The notes under the pieces: generated by a model
What the model was told of the DNA's origin: nothing
Databases searched by the model: none
What the model saw: the letters and a program-made list of their open reading frames with translations, nothing else
Source: Pseudomonadota bacterium
Lineage (GTDB): Bacteria > Pseudomonadota > Gammaproteobacteria > UBA1113
Direction: 5' to 3'
DNA length: 5,970 nt
Assembly: GCA_021782065.1 (NCBI GenBank)
Contig: JAJXVQ010000073.1
Location: forward strand, 1-5,970
Program-made: the position numbers and the translations under genes
Part shown: piece by piece, positions 1 to 5,708 of the stretch
Layout of the letters: the number at the start of each line of letters is the position of its first letter
Position numbering within the stretch: the first letter of the stretch is position 1

Positions 1-220
1 TTTGGGGTTAGGGGTAATGGTATTTGCCATTCCTTATGCGGCAGTAAAAGTGGATGAAGACTCTAAACAAATAATCGTAGACACTACCAAGGAGAAATTA
101 GAAAATTCTCCTGGTTTTGACCCGGAGAACTGGCCAGATGCAACCCAATTTGACATAGAGGGTCTTTATAGTTTTTATAAAGTGAAACCTTATTGGCATG
201 ATCCTACGGAACGCTGGTAA
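1..220 (+). CDS. PRC-barrel domain protein, 3' end only
   Basis: Partial gene: the frame is already open at the left edge (position 1 is the last base of an incomplete codon), so the true start lies outside the window. The visible 72 or so residues match the C-terminal half of a stand-alone PRC-barrel protein. A short beta-rich stretch (FAIPYAAVKVDED) leads to IIVDTTKEKLENSPGFD and then ENWPD. The pattern 'IPY-A-V-VD...V--KEKLE-APGFD--NWP' is typical of bacterial PRC-barrel proteins related to the photosynthetic reaction-centre H-subunit domain. The tail, YKVKPYWHDP, resembles the tail commonly seen in these proteins. The PRC-barrel is a small beta-barrel adaptor fold; these stand-alone versions have no agreed function and are often found near stress-related small proteins. 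No membrane segment is visible in the part present. The family call is made from recognition of the motif pattern, not from a search. Confidence 0.8.
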   Translation, partial: LGLGVMVFAIPYAAVKVDEDSKQIIVDTTKEKLENSPGFDPENWPDATQFDIEGLYSFYKVKPYWHDPTERW

Positions 221-221
221 A

Positions 222-291
222 GAGCGGAAGCGCTTAAGGGTAAGTAGAATAAATTTGTTGAAAAAAATGTACCTACTCTTCCCATCCGCTC
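222..291. repeat. Imperfect inverted repeat (outer arms GAGCGGA/TCCGCTC)
   Basis: GAGCGGA at 222-228 is matched by its exact complement TCCGCTC at 285-291. Inside it, GGG (238-240) can pair with CCC (281-283), and AGTAG (243-247) pairs with CTACT (273-277). The result is an interrupted hairpin with an A/T-rich loop. It begins one base after the stop codon of the PRC-barrel gene, where a terminator could sit, but no run of T follows the right arm. It may be a transcript-end structure or part of a decayed mobile or palindromic repeat. Confidence 0.45.
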
Positions 292-346
292 CCTAACGGT
301 GTCGGCTTGATTCATCCATTTGTAGTCACGCCGCAATCGTTAGGGA
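290..346. repeat. 20-base imperfect inverted repeat with perfect 9-base ends
   Basis: TCCCTAACG at 290-298 and CGTTAGGGA at 338-346 are perfect complements. Pairing continues inwards with CGGC (303-306) against GCCG (330-333) and TG (308-309) against CA (327-328). Sixteen of 20 positions (290-309 against 327-346) pair normally, with one further G-T wobble. The loop is 17 bases. There is no T-tract on either side. It abuts the previous repeat and shares two bases with it, so the two hairpins compete at their base. It could be a REP-like palindrome, a miniature-element relic or an RNA structure. Confidence 0.55.
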
Positions 347-569
347 ACAGATAGCTAAGAGATGCTCTAATGCACATGACACGAGCCTTTTTCACACAAT
401 AAGGCACAAGTAGTTACCAAAAATAACAATAGAAGAGACTATAACTATTTTACGAACTGACGGTTTAATGGAATACAAAAATAAAAGTCCTTAGACACAA
501 AAAAATAGCTGCTGTCTCTACCCTAGGCGGTAGTGTGCAAAGTAATTCTAAACGAGAGAGGAAATCATC

Positions 570-800
570 ATGCCCTATGAAAAAAATGAAGAACTGCCTG
601 AATCTGTAAAAAAAAATTTACCAACGCATGCACAAAATATTTATCGAGAATCTTTTAACCATGCTCAAGAGGAATATAAGGATCCCGATAAAAGAAAAAA
701 TCCCCACGATTCATTAGAAGAGATCAGCCATCGGGTCGAGTGGAACGCAGTAAAAAAGAAATATATTAAAGATGAAGATGGGAATTTGAACGCACAATAA
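570..800 (+). CDS. chaB: ChaB family protein
   Basis: A complete 76-residue, highly charged, soluble protein. The first two thirds carry the ChaB-family pattern: MPY at the N-terminus, LPESVKKNLPTHAQNIYRE (residues 9-27), F-N-A--EYKDP (29-39), then S-EE-SHRVEWNAVKKKY (48-65). A short acidic tail follows. Length and motif order agree with the ChaB family, named after a gene next to the E. coli ChaA cation/proton antiporter and once described as its regulator; the actual function is poorly established. The start at 570 is supported by GAGAGAGGAA about 6 bases upstream. No chaA-like antiporter is in the window; the neighbours are a PRC-barrel gene and the cydAB operon 88 bases downstream. The name reflects family membership; equivalence to E. 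coli ChaB in function is not shown. Confidence 0.9.
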   Translation: MPYEKNEELPESVKKNLPTHAQNIYRESFNHAQEEYKDPDKRKNPHDSLEEISHRVEWNAVKKKYIKDEDGNLNAQ

Positions 801-888
801 GAGGTAGTAAAATTTTAAACTTTATCTGAATGTTTACTGAGGTTCTTTGGTGGCGAATCGTATTAAAAATATATTTGAGGAGTAGCTT
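801..888 (+). promoter_or_regulatory. Leader/upstream region of the cydAB operon
   Basis: The 88 bases between chaB and cydA hold a good ribosome-binding site, GAGGAG at 877-882, placed 6 bases before the cydA ATG at 889. I could not find a -35/-10 pair with normal spacing, nor an FNR-type TTGAT-N4-ATCAA site. An A/T-rich near-palindrome (around AGTAAAATTTTAAACT, 806-821) is present but has no GC stem. The operon may read through from chaB or use a weak promoter here; the sequence does not decide it. Confidence 0.5.
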
Positions 889-2277
889 ATGTCTCTTAAT
901 CCGCTTATGCTATCCAGGATACAATTTGCATGGGTTATCGGCTTTCATATTTTGCTCCCTGCTTTCACAGTAGGACTTGCTTCTTATATCGCCTTGCTTG
1001 AGGGCATATACTTTATAACTAAACGCGAAATTTATTTTCGCATTTCAGCCTTTTGGATAAAAATTTTTGCAGTCTCTTTTGGTATGGGCGTTGTGTCTGG
1101 CATTGTCATGCCATTTCAATTTGGAACAAATTGGAGCCGTTATGCTGATGTGACGGCCAATGTACTTTCACCTTTATTTGCTTACGAAGGCCTCACAGCA
1201 TTTTTTCTTGAAGCAGCATTTCTGGGCGTGTTGTTATTTGGTCGCGATTTAGTTCCACGCTGGGCGCATTTTATGTCTGCATTAATGGTAGCATTTGGCA
1301 CTCTTCTGTCTGCATTTTGGATTTTAGCGGCTAACAGTTGGATGCAAACACCGGCAGGATATAAAATAGTCGACGGGCGTTTCTTTCCAGTGAATTGGTT
1401 ACATATTATTTTCAACCCCTCTTTCCCGTATCGTTTCGCGCATACGGTAGTAGGTTTTTATATTACCACTGCTCTGGTTGTGATTTCTGTCGCTGCTTAT
1501 TTGCTGAGAAAAAATAAATTCTCAGGAGAAAGCCAGGTAATGCTCTCAATGACATTTTGGCTTTTAACCCTACTGGTGCCACTCCAGATTGTATTAGGTG
1601 ATATGCATGGACTGAATACACTAAAATATCAACCAGCGAAACTCGCTGCGATGGAAGCACACTGGAATACACAAGCACGCGCGCCACTCATATTGTTCGC
1701 TATCCCAGATGAAAAAAAGGAAATGAACCATAATACTATTGAATTGCCACTATTGGGCAGCCTTATTCTGACACATGATGTAAACGGCACCGTTCCTGGA
1801 TTAAAACAATGGCCCGCTAATCAACGTGCAACTATCGCTATACCTTTTTTTTCGTTCCGAATCATGGTAGGTATTGGCCTTATTATGACAACCCTGGTTA
1901 TTATAAGCATATGGTTGCGAGTTCGTCATCGTTTATCGGATACAGCCTGGTTTTTACGTCTATGTCAATTCTCGATGCCCTTAGGTTTTTTGGCAATACT
2001 TGCGGGTTGGACCACCACCGAAGCCGGCCGCCAGCCTTGGACGGTATACGGGCTACTACGAACGGCTGACTCTGCCACTCCTTCGCTCACAGGTATGGAT
2101 GTCCTTTTTTCTCTCGCCAGTTATATATTGCTTTATCTCATTATTTTCCCTGTTGGTATTTTTTTGATGACGCGTATAGTTCGTAAGAGCTTTAGTCCCG
2201 CACTAAATGCCACTGCCCCTATTGAAGGGGGGCAACATCGTAGCCCCATTGACACCTTACCGGAGCGATTGTTATGA
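889..2277 (+). CDS. cydA: Cytochrome bd-type quinol oxidase subunit I, CIO-like (short Q-loop)
   Basis: A 462-residue polytopic inner-membrane protein. It is the haem-bearing subunit of the terminal oxidase that passes electrons from quinol to O2 without pumping protons. By alignment with E. coli CydA numbering recalled from the literature, the key residues are present: H20 (haem b595 ligand, E. coli H19), E100 and E108 (E99, E107), H185 (haem b558, H186), K251 and E256 in QPAKLAAMEAHW (quinol-site K252, E257), R324 and M326 in FSFRIM (R391, M393), and E378 and R381 in EAGRQPW (E445, R448). The stretch between E256 and R324 is about 66 residues shorter than in E. coli CydA, the hallmark of the cyanide-insensitive (CioA) or short Q-loop group; 'cioA' would be an equally good name. 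GAGGAG precedes the ATG by 6 bases. The gene overlaps cydB by four bases (ATGA), implying translational coupling. All recognisable ligands are intact, so the enzyme should be functional. Confidence 0.96.
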   Translation: MSLNPLMLSRIQFAWVIGFHILLPAFTVGLASYIALLEGIYFITKREIYFRISAFWIKIFAVSFGMGVVSGIVMPFQFGTNWSRYADVTANVLSPLFAYEGLTAFFLEAAFLGVLLFGRDLVPRWAHFMSALMVAFGTLLSAFWILAANSWMQTPAGYKIVDGRFFPVNWLHIIFNPSFPYRFAHTVVGFYITTALVVISVAAYLLRKNKFSGESQVMLSMTFWLLTLLVPLQIVLGDMHGLNTLKYQPAKLAAMEAHWNTQARAPLILFAIPDEKKEMNHNTIELPLLGSLILTHDVNGTVPGLKQWPANQRATIAIPFFSFRIMVGIGLIMTTLVIISIWLRVRHRLSDTAWFLRLCQFSMPLGFLAILAGWTTTEAGRQPWTVYGLLRTADSATPSLTGMDVLFSLASYILLYLIIFPVGIFLMTRIVRKSFSPALNATAPIEGGQHRSPIDTLPERLL

Positions 2278-3278
2278 GTATAGATTTTGTTCCTTTATGG
2301 GCGATTCTTTTAGGGATTGCCGTTTTTTTCTATGTTTTGCTGGATGGCTTTGATCTAGGTGTCGGCATACTGTATGGCCTAGCGTCTGATGGCACCACAC
2401 GTAACCTTATTATGAATTCGATTGCCCCCGTTTGGGATGGGAATGAAACCTGGTTAGTATTTGGTGGTTTGGGTTTACTCGCAGCATTTCCTTTGGCATT
2501 TTCTATCATTATTCCTGCTGTCTATTTCCCTATTTTAATCATGTTACTGGCACTTGCTTTTCGCGGTGTGTCTTTTGAATTTCGCAATAGAGATGCAACA
2601 CATGCCACTTTGTGGGATTACACATTTTGTTTTGGATCCTTGATCGCAACTTTTGCACAAGGAATAGTATTGGGCGCTTATATCCAAGGTTTTAAAGTAT
2701 ACGGGCGCCACTTTGTTGGTAGCTCTTTTGATTGTTTCACTTGGTTCTCACTTTTTACTGGGCTGGCGCTCATATTCGGTTATGCTTTGCTAGGTGCTGC
2801 TTGGCTGGTTCTTAAAACGGAAGGTAAGTTGCAAAACACAGCGCGCCAACAAGGTCGATGGTGTTTTATTGCAGTTGTGATTGCGATAGGGGTGGTTAGC
2901 CTTTGGACCCCGTTTAGTCATCCTGAAATTGCTCATCGTTGGTTTTCTTGGCCTAATACTGCTTATCTTTTACCTGTGCCTATAGTAACGTTAGCCATTA
3001 TGTTGTTTGAATGGTGGGCCTTAGGCAATGAATCTGAAATTGCCCCTTTTATAGGTGCAATAGGATTATTTATAATCTCTTACCTCGGAATTATCATTAG
3101 TCTTTTCCCGATGATCGTCCCACATTACTTCACTTTGTGGCAAGCCGCATCAGCTCCTGAGACACAAATATTTTTGCTCGTTGGTACGATGTTTTTGCTA
3201 CCAGTTATCCTAATGTACATTGGTTGGTCATATTGGGTATTTCGTGGGAAAGTCCGTGCACATATCGGTTATCATTAG
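2274..3278 (+). CDS. cydB: Cytochrome bd-type quinol oxidase subunit II, CIO-like
   Basis: A 334-residue polytopic membrane protein that partners CydA. Signature stretches are LLDGFDLGVG (residues 22-31), N-IAPVWDGNETWLVFGG (48-65; E. coli has WDGNQVW at this place) and RGVSFEFR (97-104). The C-terminal membrane segment ends LPVILMYIGWSYWVFRGKV. About eight hydrophobic segments are spread over the length. At 334 residues it is close to CioB-type subunits and about 45 shorter than E. coli CydB, in keeping with the short Q-loop of its partner. Its ATG lies inside the cydA stop codon region (ATGA at 2274-2277), so it has no spacer of its own; translation probably restarts after cydA. No cydX-like small hydrophobic gene and no cydDC transporter genes follow: the next gene is convergent and ends 20 bases away, so the operon ends here. 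Confidence 0.96.
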   Translation: MSIDFVPLWAILLGIAVFFYVLLDGFDLGVGILYGLASDGTTRNLIMNSIAPVWDGNETWLVFGGLGLLAAFPLAFSIIIPAVYFPILIMLLALAFRGVSFEFRNRDATHATLWDYTFCFGSLIATFAQGIVLGAYIQGFKVYGRHFVGSSFDCFTWFSLFTGLALIFGYALLGAAWLVLKTEGKLQNTARQQGRWCFIAVVIAIGVVSLWTPFSHPEIAHRWFSWPNTAYLLPVPIVTLAIMLFEWWALGNESEIAPFIGAIGLFIISYLGIIISLFPMIVPHYFTLWQAASAPETQIFLLVGTMFLLPVILMYIGWSYWVFRGKVRAHIGYH

Positions 3279-3298
3279 ATTAAAATAAAAAGGAAGTT

Positions 3299-3940
3299 TT
3301 ACGGTTGGAACTCACTCGCCGCAGCAACAAAAAAAATGCCCGCGGCTTTCATTTCTTGTACCGCCTTTTCTATGGCTATAGGATCTAAACCTCTGCAGGC
3401 GGCCAAATTCACCACTACATCAAAGCCTGCACGCCGTAATTGAAGGGCTGTGATTTTAACACAATATTCCGTAGCCAAACCACCTACGATGATGCAACGA
3501 ATACCGCGAACTTGTAGAAACTCTAATACACCCGTGCTTAATTTCTCAGCCAAATCGTGATAACAGGCACCATAAGGATGCATGTCCAATTCTACCCCTT
3601 TCCAGACTACATGGTCATAGTCGGCGATAGCAGGCAACCCCGGCAAGCTTTCAAATCCCAAGGTTCCGGGTACAGCATGCACTGGCCAATAACAATCCAT
3701 ATGCGGCGTGGTGATGGCCGATAAGGGCGGATGAGCAGCATCTGCCACCCATAGGGCTTGTGCGCTGTGGCTATCCTTAGAAGCGAGACGCAAGCTGGCA
3801 AAACGGGCTTGGGCATTCAACTCAGCGACGATCTCCGTGCCACCGGGCACTGGCAATTCTTGTGGGCACAGGGGTGTGAATGTTTTTTGTGCATCCACAT
3901 CAAAACTGGCTACGGTGCTTTTTTTGGGTAATGGGTACAT
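3299..3940 (-). CDS. pncA: Nicotinamidase / isochorismatase-family hydrolase
   Basis: A cysteine hydrolase of the isochorismatase fold, 213 residues from the chosen start. It most likely deamidates nicotinamide to nicotinate for NAD salvage in the cytosol. Residues visible: catalytic Asp16 in FDVDAQKTF, Lys114 in VVWKGVE and Cys160 in GGLATEYCV; metal-site Asp56 and His58 in SKDSH, and His88 in WPVH. The cis-peptide region GGLATEYC is typical of nicotinamidases rather than general isochorismatases. The frame stays open upstream to an ATG at 4021 (240 residues) and an ATG at 3976. I prefer 3940 because family homology begins there, AAGAG lies about 5 bases upstream, and a plausible promoter (3994-4021) overlaps the 4021 start. 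The gene converges on cydB with a 20-base gap and no obvious terminator. Its GC content is clearly higher than its neighbours (32 and 34 of 60 bases in rows 3601 and 3721). Confidence 0.88.
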   Translation of the reverse strand: MYPLPKKSTVASFDVDAQKTFTPLCPQELPVPGGTEIVAELNAQARFASLRLASKDSHSAQALWVADAAHPPLSAITTPHMDCYWPVHAVPGTLGFESLPGLPAIADYDHVVWKGVELDMHPYGACYHDLAEKLSTGVLEFLQVRGIRCIIVGGLATEYCVKITALQLRRAGFDVVVNLAACRGLDPIAIEKAVQEMKAAGIFFVAAASEFQP

Positions 3941-3993
3941 AACAGCTCTTAATTTAAAGATGAGTTGTTTGATCATAGCAAGAATCCTAACAA

Positions 3994-4021
3994 AAGATAT
4001 AATTGATCTGAAAATAATCAA
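3994..4021 (-). promoter_or_regulatory. Putative promoter of the nicotinamidase gene
   Basis: Read on the minus strand, TTGATT (complement of 4016-4021) is followed after 16 bases by TATCTT (complement of 3994-3999). Each matches the sigma-70 consensus at four or more of six positions. Transcription would begin near 3987, leaving a leader of about 47 bases before the ATG at 3940. This is pattern matching only. Confidence 0.4.
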
Positions 4022-4023
4022 TT
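4001..4023. promoter_or_regulatory. Dyad AATTGAT-N9-ATCAATT, possible operator
   Basis: AATTGAT at 4001-4007 and ATCAATT at 4017-4023 are perfect 7-base complements separated by 9 bases. The dyad overlaps the -35 element proposed for the nicotinamidase gene and lies just upstream of the putative tRNA promoter, where a regulator could affect either. The spacing is wrong for an FNR site (which has N4). I cannot name the regulator, and in A/T-rich DNA chance is a real alternative. Confidence 0.35.
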
Positions 4024-4026
4024 TAG

Positions 4027-4055
4027 TTGTAAAAGCGCGTAATTTAGTTTATCCT
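4027..4055 (+). promoter_or_regulatory. Putative promoter of tRNA-Ser
   Basis: TTGTAA (4027-4032) and TATCCT (4050-4055) are separated by 17 bases. Each matches the sigma-70 consensus at four of six positions. Transcription would start around 4062, leaving a leader of about 9 bases before the mature tRNA. The strength of the elements is modest. Confidence 0.4.
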
Positions 4056-4070
4056 TGCTCTCCATCGTGT

Positions 4071-4160
<90 letters not shown>

Positions 4161-4189
4161 AATTTGATTGGCTATGGGAATATTATGGC

Positions 4190-4657
4190 ATGATTGAAGA
4201 ACTTATACATCGTAGAGCCACAATAAACGATTTAAGAACAATTGTGAATCTTCTGCTTGAAGATGAGCTGAGCCAGACACGCGAGTCTACAAAACCAGAA
4301 TTAGAACAACGCTATATTGACGCGTTTCGCAGAATAGATACTAACTCTAACCAATATTTAATGGTCGTAGAAAACGGCAGCGAGATTGTCGGCACTTGCC
4401 ACCTAACGATAATGCCATCCCTTACTTTTACAGGTCAAACTAGAATGCAAATTGAGGCTGTGCGTGTTCTTGAAAAATACAGAGGCCAAAAAATTGGGCA
4501 ATGGATGATTCAACAAGCCATCCAGTATGGAATAACAAACGGCGCTACGATCATTCAGTTAACTACTAATAAAAAACGCACCGCAGCAAAAGCATTCTAC
4601 GAAAAGTTAGGTTTTGAAGCGAACCATGAAGGTATGAAAATTTACTTAGTTTTATAA
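4190..4657 (+). CDS. GNAT family N-acetyltransferase
   Basis: A complete 155-residue single-domain acetyltransferase of the GNAT superfamily, which uses acetyl-CoA; the substrate is unknown. It begins IHRRATINDLRTIVNLL, the usual first strand and helix. A central strand QIEAVRV (87-93) leads to the pyrophosphate-binding loop YRGQKIG (97-103, the R-x-x-G-x-G/A position). Later come IIQLTTNKKR (121-130) and AFYEKLGF (135-142), the family's C-terminal motif. The overall pattern ('RRAT--DL--IV-LL--D-L---RE' and 'QIEAVRV...QLTT-K-R-A--FYE-LGF--SHEGMK') matches a common bacterial subgroup of uncharacterised acetyltransferases. The frame is open back into the tRNA gene (to 4112), but family homology and a weak GGGAA nine bases upstream point to the ATG at 4190. 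It heads a tight plus-strand gene run; the next gene is 20 bases away. Confidence 0.88.
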   Translation: MIEELIHRRATINDLRTIVNLLLEDELSQTRESTKPELEQRYIDAFRRIDTNSNQYLMVVENGSEIVGTCHLTIMPSLTFTGQTRMQIEAVRVLEKYRGQKIGQWMIQQAIQYGITNGATIIQLTTNKKRTAAKAFYEKLGFEANHEGMKIYLVL

Positions 4658-4677
4658 ACAACCTCGGAATACTCATT

Positions 4678-5049
4678 ATGACACTATCCCCTAAGCCTAA
4701 TCTTCAACTTGTCTACGTGTCTGATATAGCGCGTTCAACTGCTTTCTATAAGATACTGTTTAATGCGGAACCAGTATTTTCCAGCCCCCGCTATGTGGCA
4801 TTTTCCGCTGGCGGCGAAGCATTGTTTGCCATTTGGTCTGGAGGAACAATCCCAGATGTTGCCGCCTCTAGGTTCGCTGAGATTGGTATTATGTTGCCCT
4901 CCAGCGCAGATGTAGATCGGCTTTTCGAAGAATGGCAAAAGCACCGTGATATCAAAATATTACAAGAACCTCAAACGGAAATATTTGGCCGTACCTTCCT
5001 CGTTCAAGATCCAGACGGCCATATCATTCGAGTATGTCCTGTGGATTAA
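4678..5049 (+). CDS. VOC superfamily (glyoxalase/bleomycin-resistance fold) protein
   Basis: A complete 123-residue protein with one VOC domain built from two beta-alpha-beta-beta-beta units: LQLVYVSDIARSTAFYKILF (9-28) opens the first, and IGIMLPSSADVDRLFEEW (69-86) the second. The last strand reads GRTFLVQDPDGHIIRVCPVD (104-123). In metal-dependent glyoxalases the motif DPDGN--E supplies a glutamate ligand; here that place is Arg118, so it is probably not a metal-dependent glyoxalase and may bind a small molecule or act otherwise. GGAA lies about 8 bases before the ATG. It follows the acetyltransferase by 20 bases and precedes the truncated acetyltransferase by 7, so the three look co-transcribed. 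Substrate is not predictable. Confidence 0.87.
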   Translation: MTLSPKPNLQLVYVSDIARSTAFYKILFNAEPVFSSPRYVAFSAGGEALFAIWSGGTIPDVAASRFAEIGIMLPSSADVDRLFEEWQKHRDIKILQEPQTEIFGRTFLVQDPDGHIIRVCPVD

Positions 5050-5056
5050 AGTTACT

Positions 5057-5218
5057 ATGAATAACCTATTAATAGATTTACCAGAAATCATTGAACCGTC
5101 CCGTTTAAAATTACAAATGCCTAAAGCAGGGTTTGGAGAGAAATTGCATCAGACTATTAACGATGGTTTTAAAGATTATGTGCAATGGCTTAACTGGCCA
5201 GTGGAAGTTAGATGGTGA
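5057..5218 (+). pseudogene. Truncated GNAT (RimJ/RimL-like) acetyltransferase, N-terminal remnant
   Basis: A 53-codon frame beginning MNNLLIDLPEIIEPSRLKLQ and continuing MPKAGFGEKLHQTINDGF (residues 21-38), then DYVQWLNWP (39-47). This is the characteristic start of a RimJ/RimL-type GNAT acetyltransferase of about 180 residues: 'LPE-IETPRL-L--P--G-G-----AI-DGY-DYVKWLNWP'. The frame then turns to VEVRW and stops. The missing part, including the acetyl-CoA-binding motif, is not found in any frame downstream, because the tspO gene starts 13 bases later. So this is a deletion remnant, not a frameshift. It could be translated but cannot be an active acetyltransferase. The ATG at 5057 was chosen over the upstream frame (open to 4946, inside the VOC gene) because homology starts there. 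No clear ribosome-binding site precedes it; it may be coupled to the VOC gene, 7 bases upstream. Confidence 0.72.
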
Positions 5219-5231
5219 GAAAGGAGAAAGC

Positions 5232-5708
5232 ATGAAGTCAACATTTAAAAAATACCAGACAGAAATCTTAGGAAGCTTATTGTGTCTACTCCTAGGTCTG
5301 TTGTCTGGCTATAGCGCCAATGCTTCTGATCCGCTTTGGTATGTTGGCTTAAACAAACCAAACTTCAATCCTCCCGCTTGGATATTTGGCCCTGCTTGGA
5401 CAATACTTTATCTCATGATGGGCTCTGCATTGGGCAAGCTCTGGAAAGAAAAAACGAACAATAAATTATTAATTGCGCTATTCATTATACAATTTATTTT
5501 CAATTTGGGCTGGTCACCTTTGTTTTTTTACTTTCACCGTATCGATTTGGCACTTGCAGATATAGGCGCGCTTTGGCTGTCGTTACTCATTTTTATGATC
5601 GCCGCACGCCATCAGCGTTCTGTTTTCCTCTTATGCTTACCCTACCTTTTATGGGTTAGTTTTGCTGCATTTTTAAATTTTACTATTTATATAATGAATA
5701 TCAGCTAA
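5232..5708 (+). CDS. tspO: TspO/MBR family (tryptophan-rich sensory) membrane protein
   Basis: A complete 158-residue protein with five hydrophobic segments (roughly 12-29, 50-69, 78-100, 106-124 and 131-154), the TspO five-helix topology. Family marks are NPPAWIFGPAWTILYLMMG (46-64), N--WSPLFF (91-99) and LPYLLWVSFAAFLN (136-149). TspO proteins bind tetrapyrroles, and in bacteria have been linked to porphyrin handling and stress signalling in the membrane; the role here is not fixed by context. The ATG at 5232 is chosen for a strong AAGGAG (5221-5226) five bases upstream and for homology. The frame is open further left (to 5133), overlapping the truncated acetyltransferase, but that extension is not TspO-like. 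It closes the plus-strand run and is followed by a promoter-like region. Confidence 0.93.
   Translation: MKSTFKKYQTEILGSLLCLLLGLLSGYSANASDPLWYVGLNKPNFNPPAWIFGPAWTILYLMMGSALGKLWKEKTNNKLLIALFIIQFIFNLGWSPLFFYFHRIDLALADIGALWLSLLIFMIAARHQRSVFLLCLPYLLWVSFAAFLNFTIYIMNIS

Larger units (their letters stand above)
221..569. other. Gene-free spacer between the PRC-barrel gene and chaB
   Basis: About 350 bases with no credible gene on either strand; the frames are short and broken. The left third holds two imperfect inverted repeats (listed separately). The rest is A/T-rich. A sequence TATAAC at 440-445 preceded by C resembles a -10 element, perhaps of the sigma-S kind, but no matching -35 is visible at a normal distance, so I do not call it as a promoter. 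A small dyad, CTACC (518-522) and GGTAG (529-533) around a 6-base loop, sits in the probable leader of the ChaB gene about 37 bases before its start codon. None of the dyads is followed by a T-tract, so no intrinsic terminator is called. Confidence 0.6.

Noticed and set aside
222..346. Intrinsic terminator of the PRC-barrel gene
   Set aside because: Hairpins exist but no T-tract follows either one.
1182..1687. Minus-strand open frames of 74-77 codons inside cydA
   Set aside because: They lie wholly opposite a strongly conserved gene, resemble no family, and have no ribosome-binding site worth noting.
3305..3388. A 27-codon plus-strand frame from TTG just after cydB, with AAGGAAG upstream, considered as a CydX-like small subunit
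   Set aside because: The product is charged and not a membrane helix (ELTRRSNKKNARG), and it is antisense to the nicotinamidase coding sequence, which is clearly real.
3607..3816. Second minus-strand frame within the nicotinamidase gene
   Set aside because: It is out of frame with the conserved product and has no recognisable domain.
3941..4021. Longer nicotinamidase starts at ATG 4021 or 3976
   Set aside because: The added residues are not part of the family fold, and the likely promoter overlaps the 4021 start. The 3976 start has an AGGA eight bases upstream and cannot be wholly excluded.
4001..4023. FNR-type site
   Set aside because: The half-sites resemble TTGAT/ATCAA but are 9 bases apart instead of 4.
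4735..4944. Minus-strand frame opposite the VOC gene
   Set aside because: The plus strand carries the recognisable VOC domain; this one has no family features.
4946..5056. Upstream extension of the truncated acetyltransferase frame
   Set aside because: It lies within the VOC gene in another frame and shows no acetyltransferase similarity; the family-like sequence begins at 5057.
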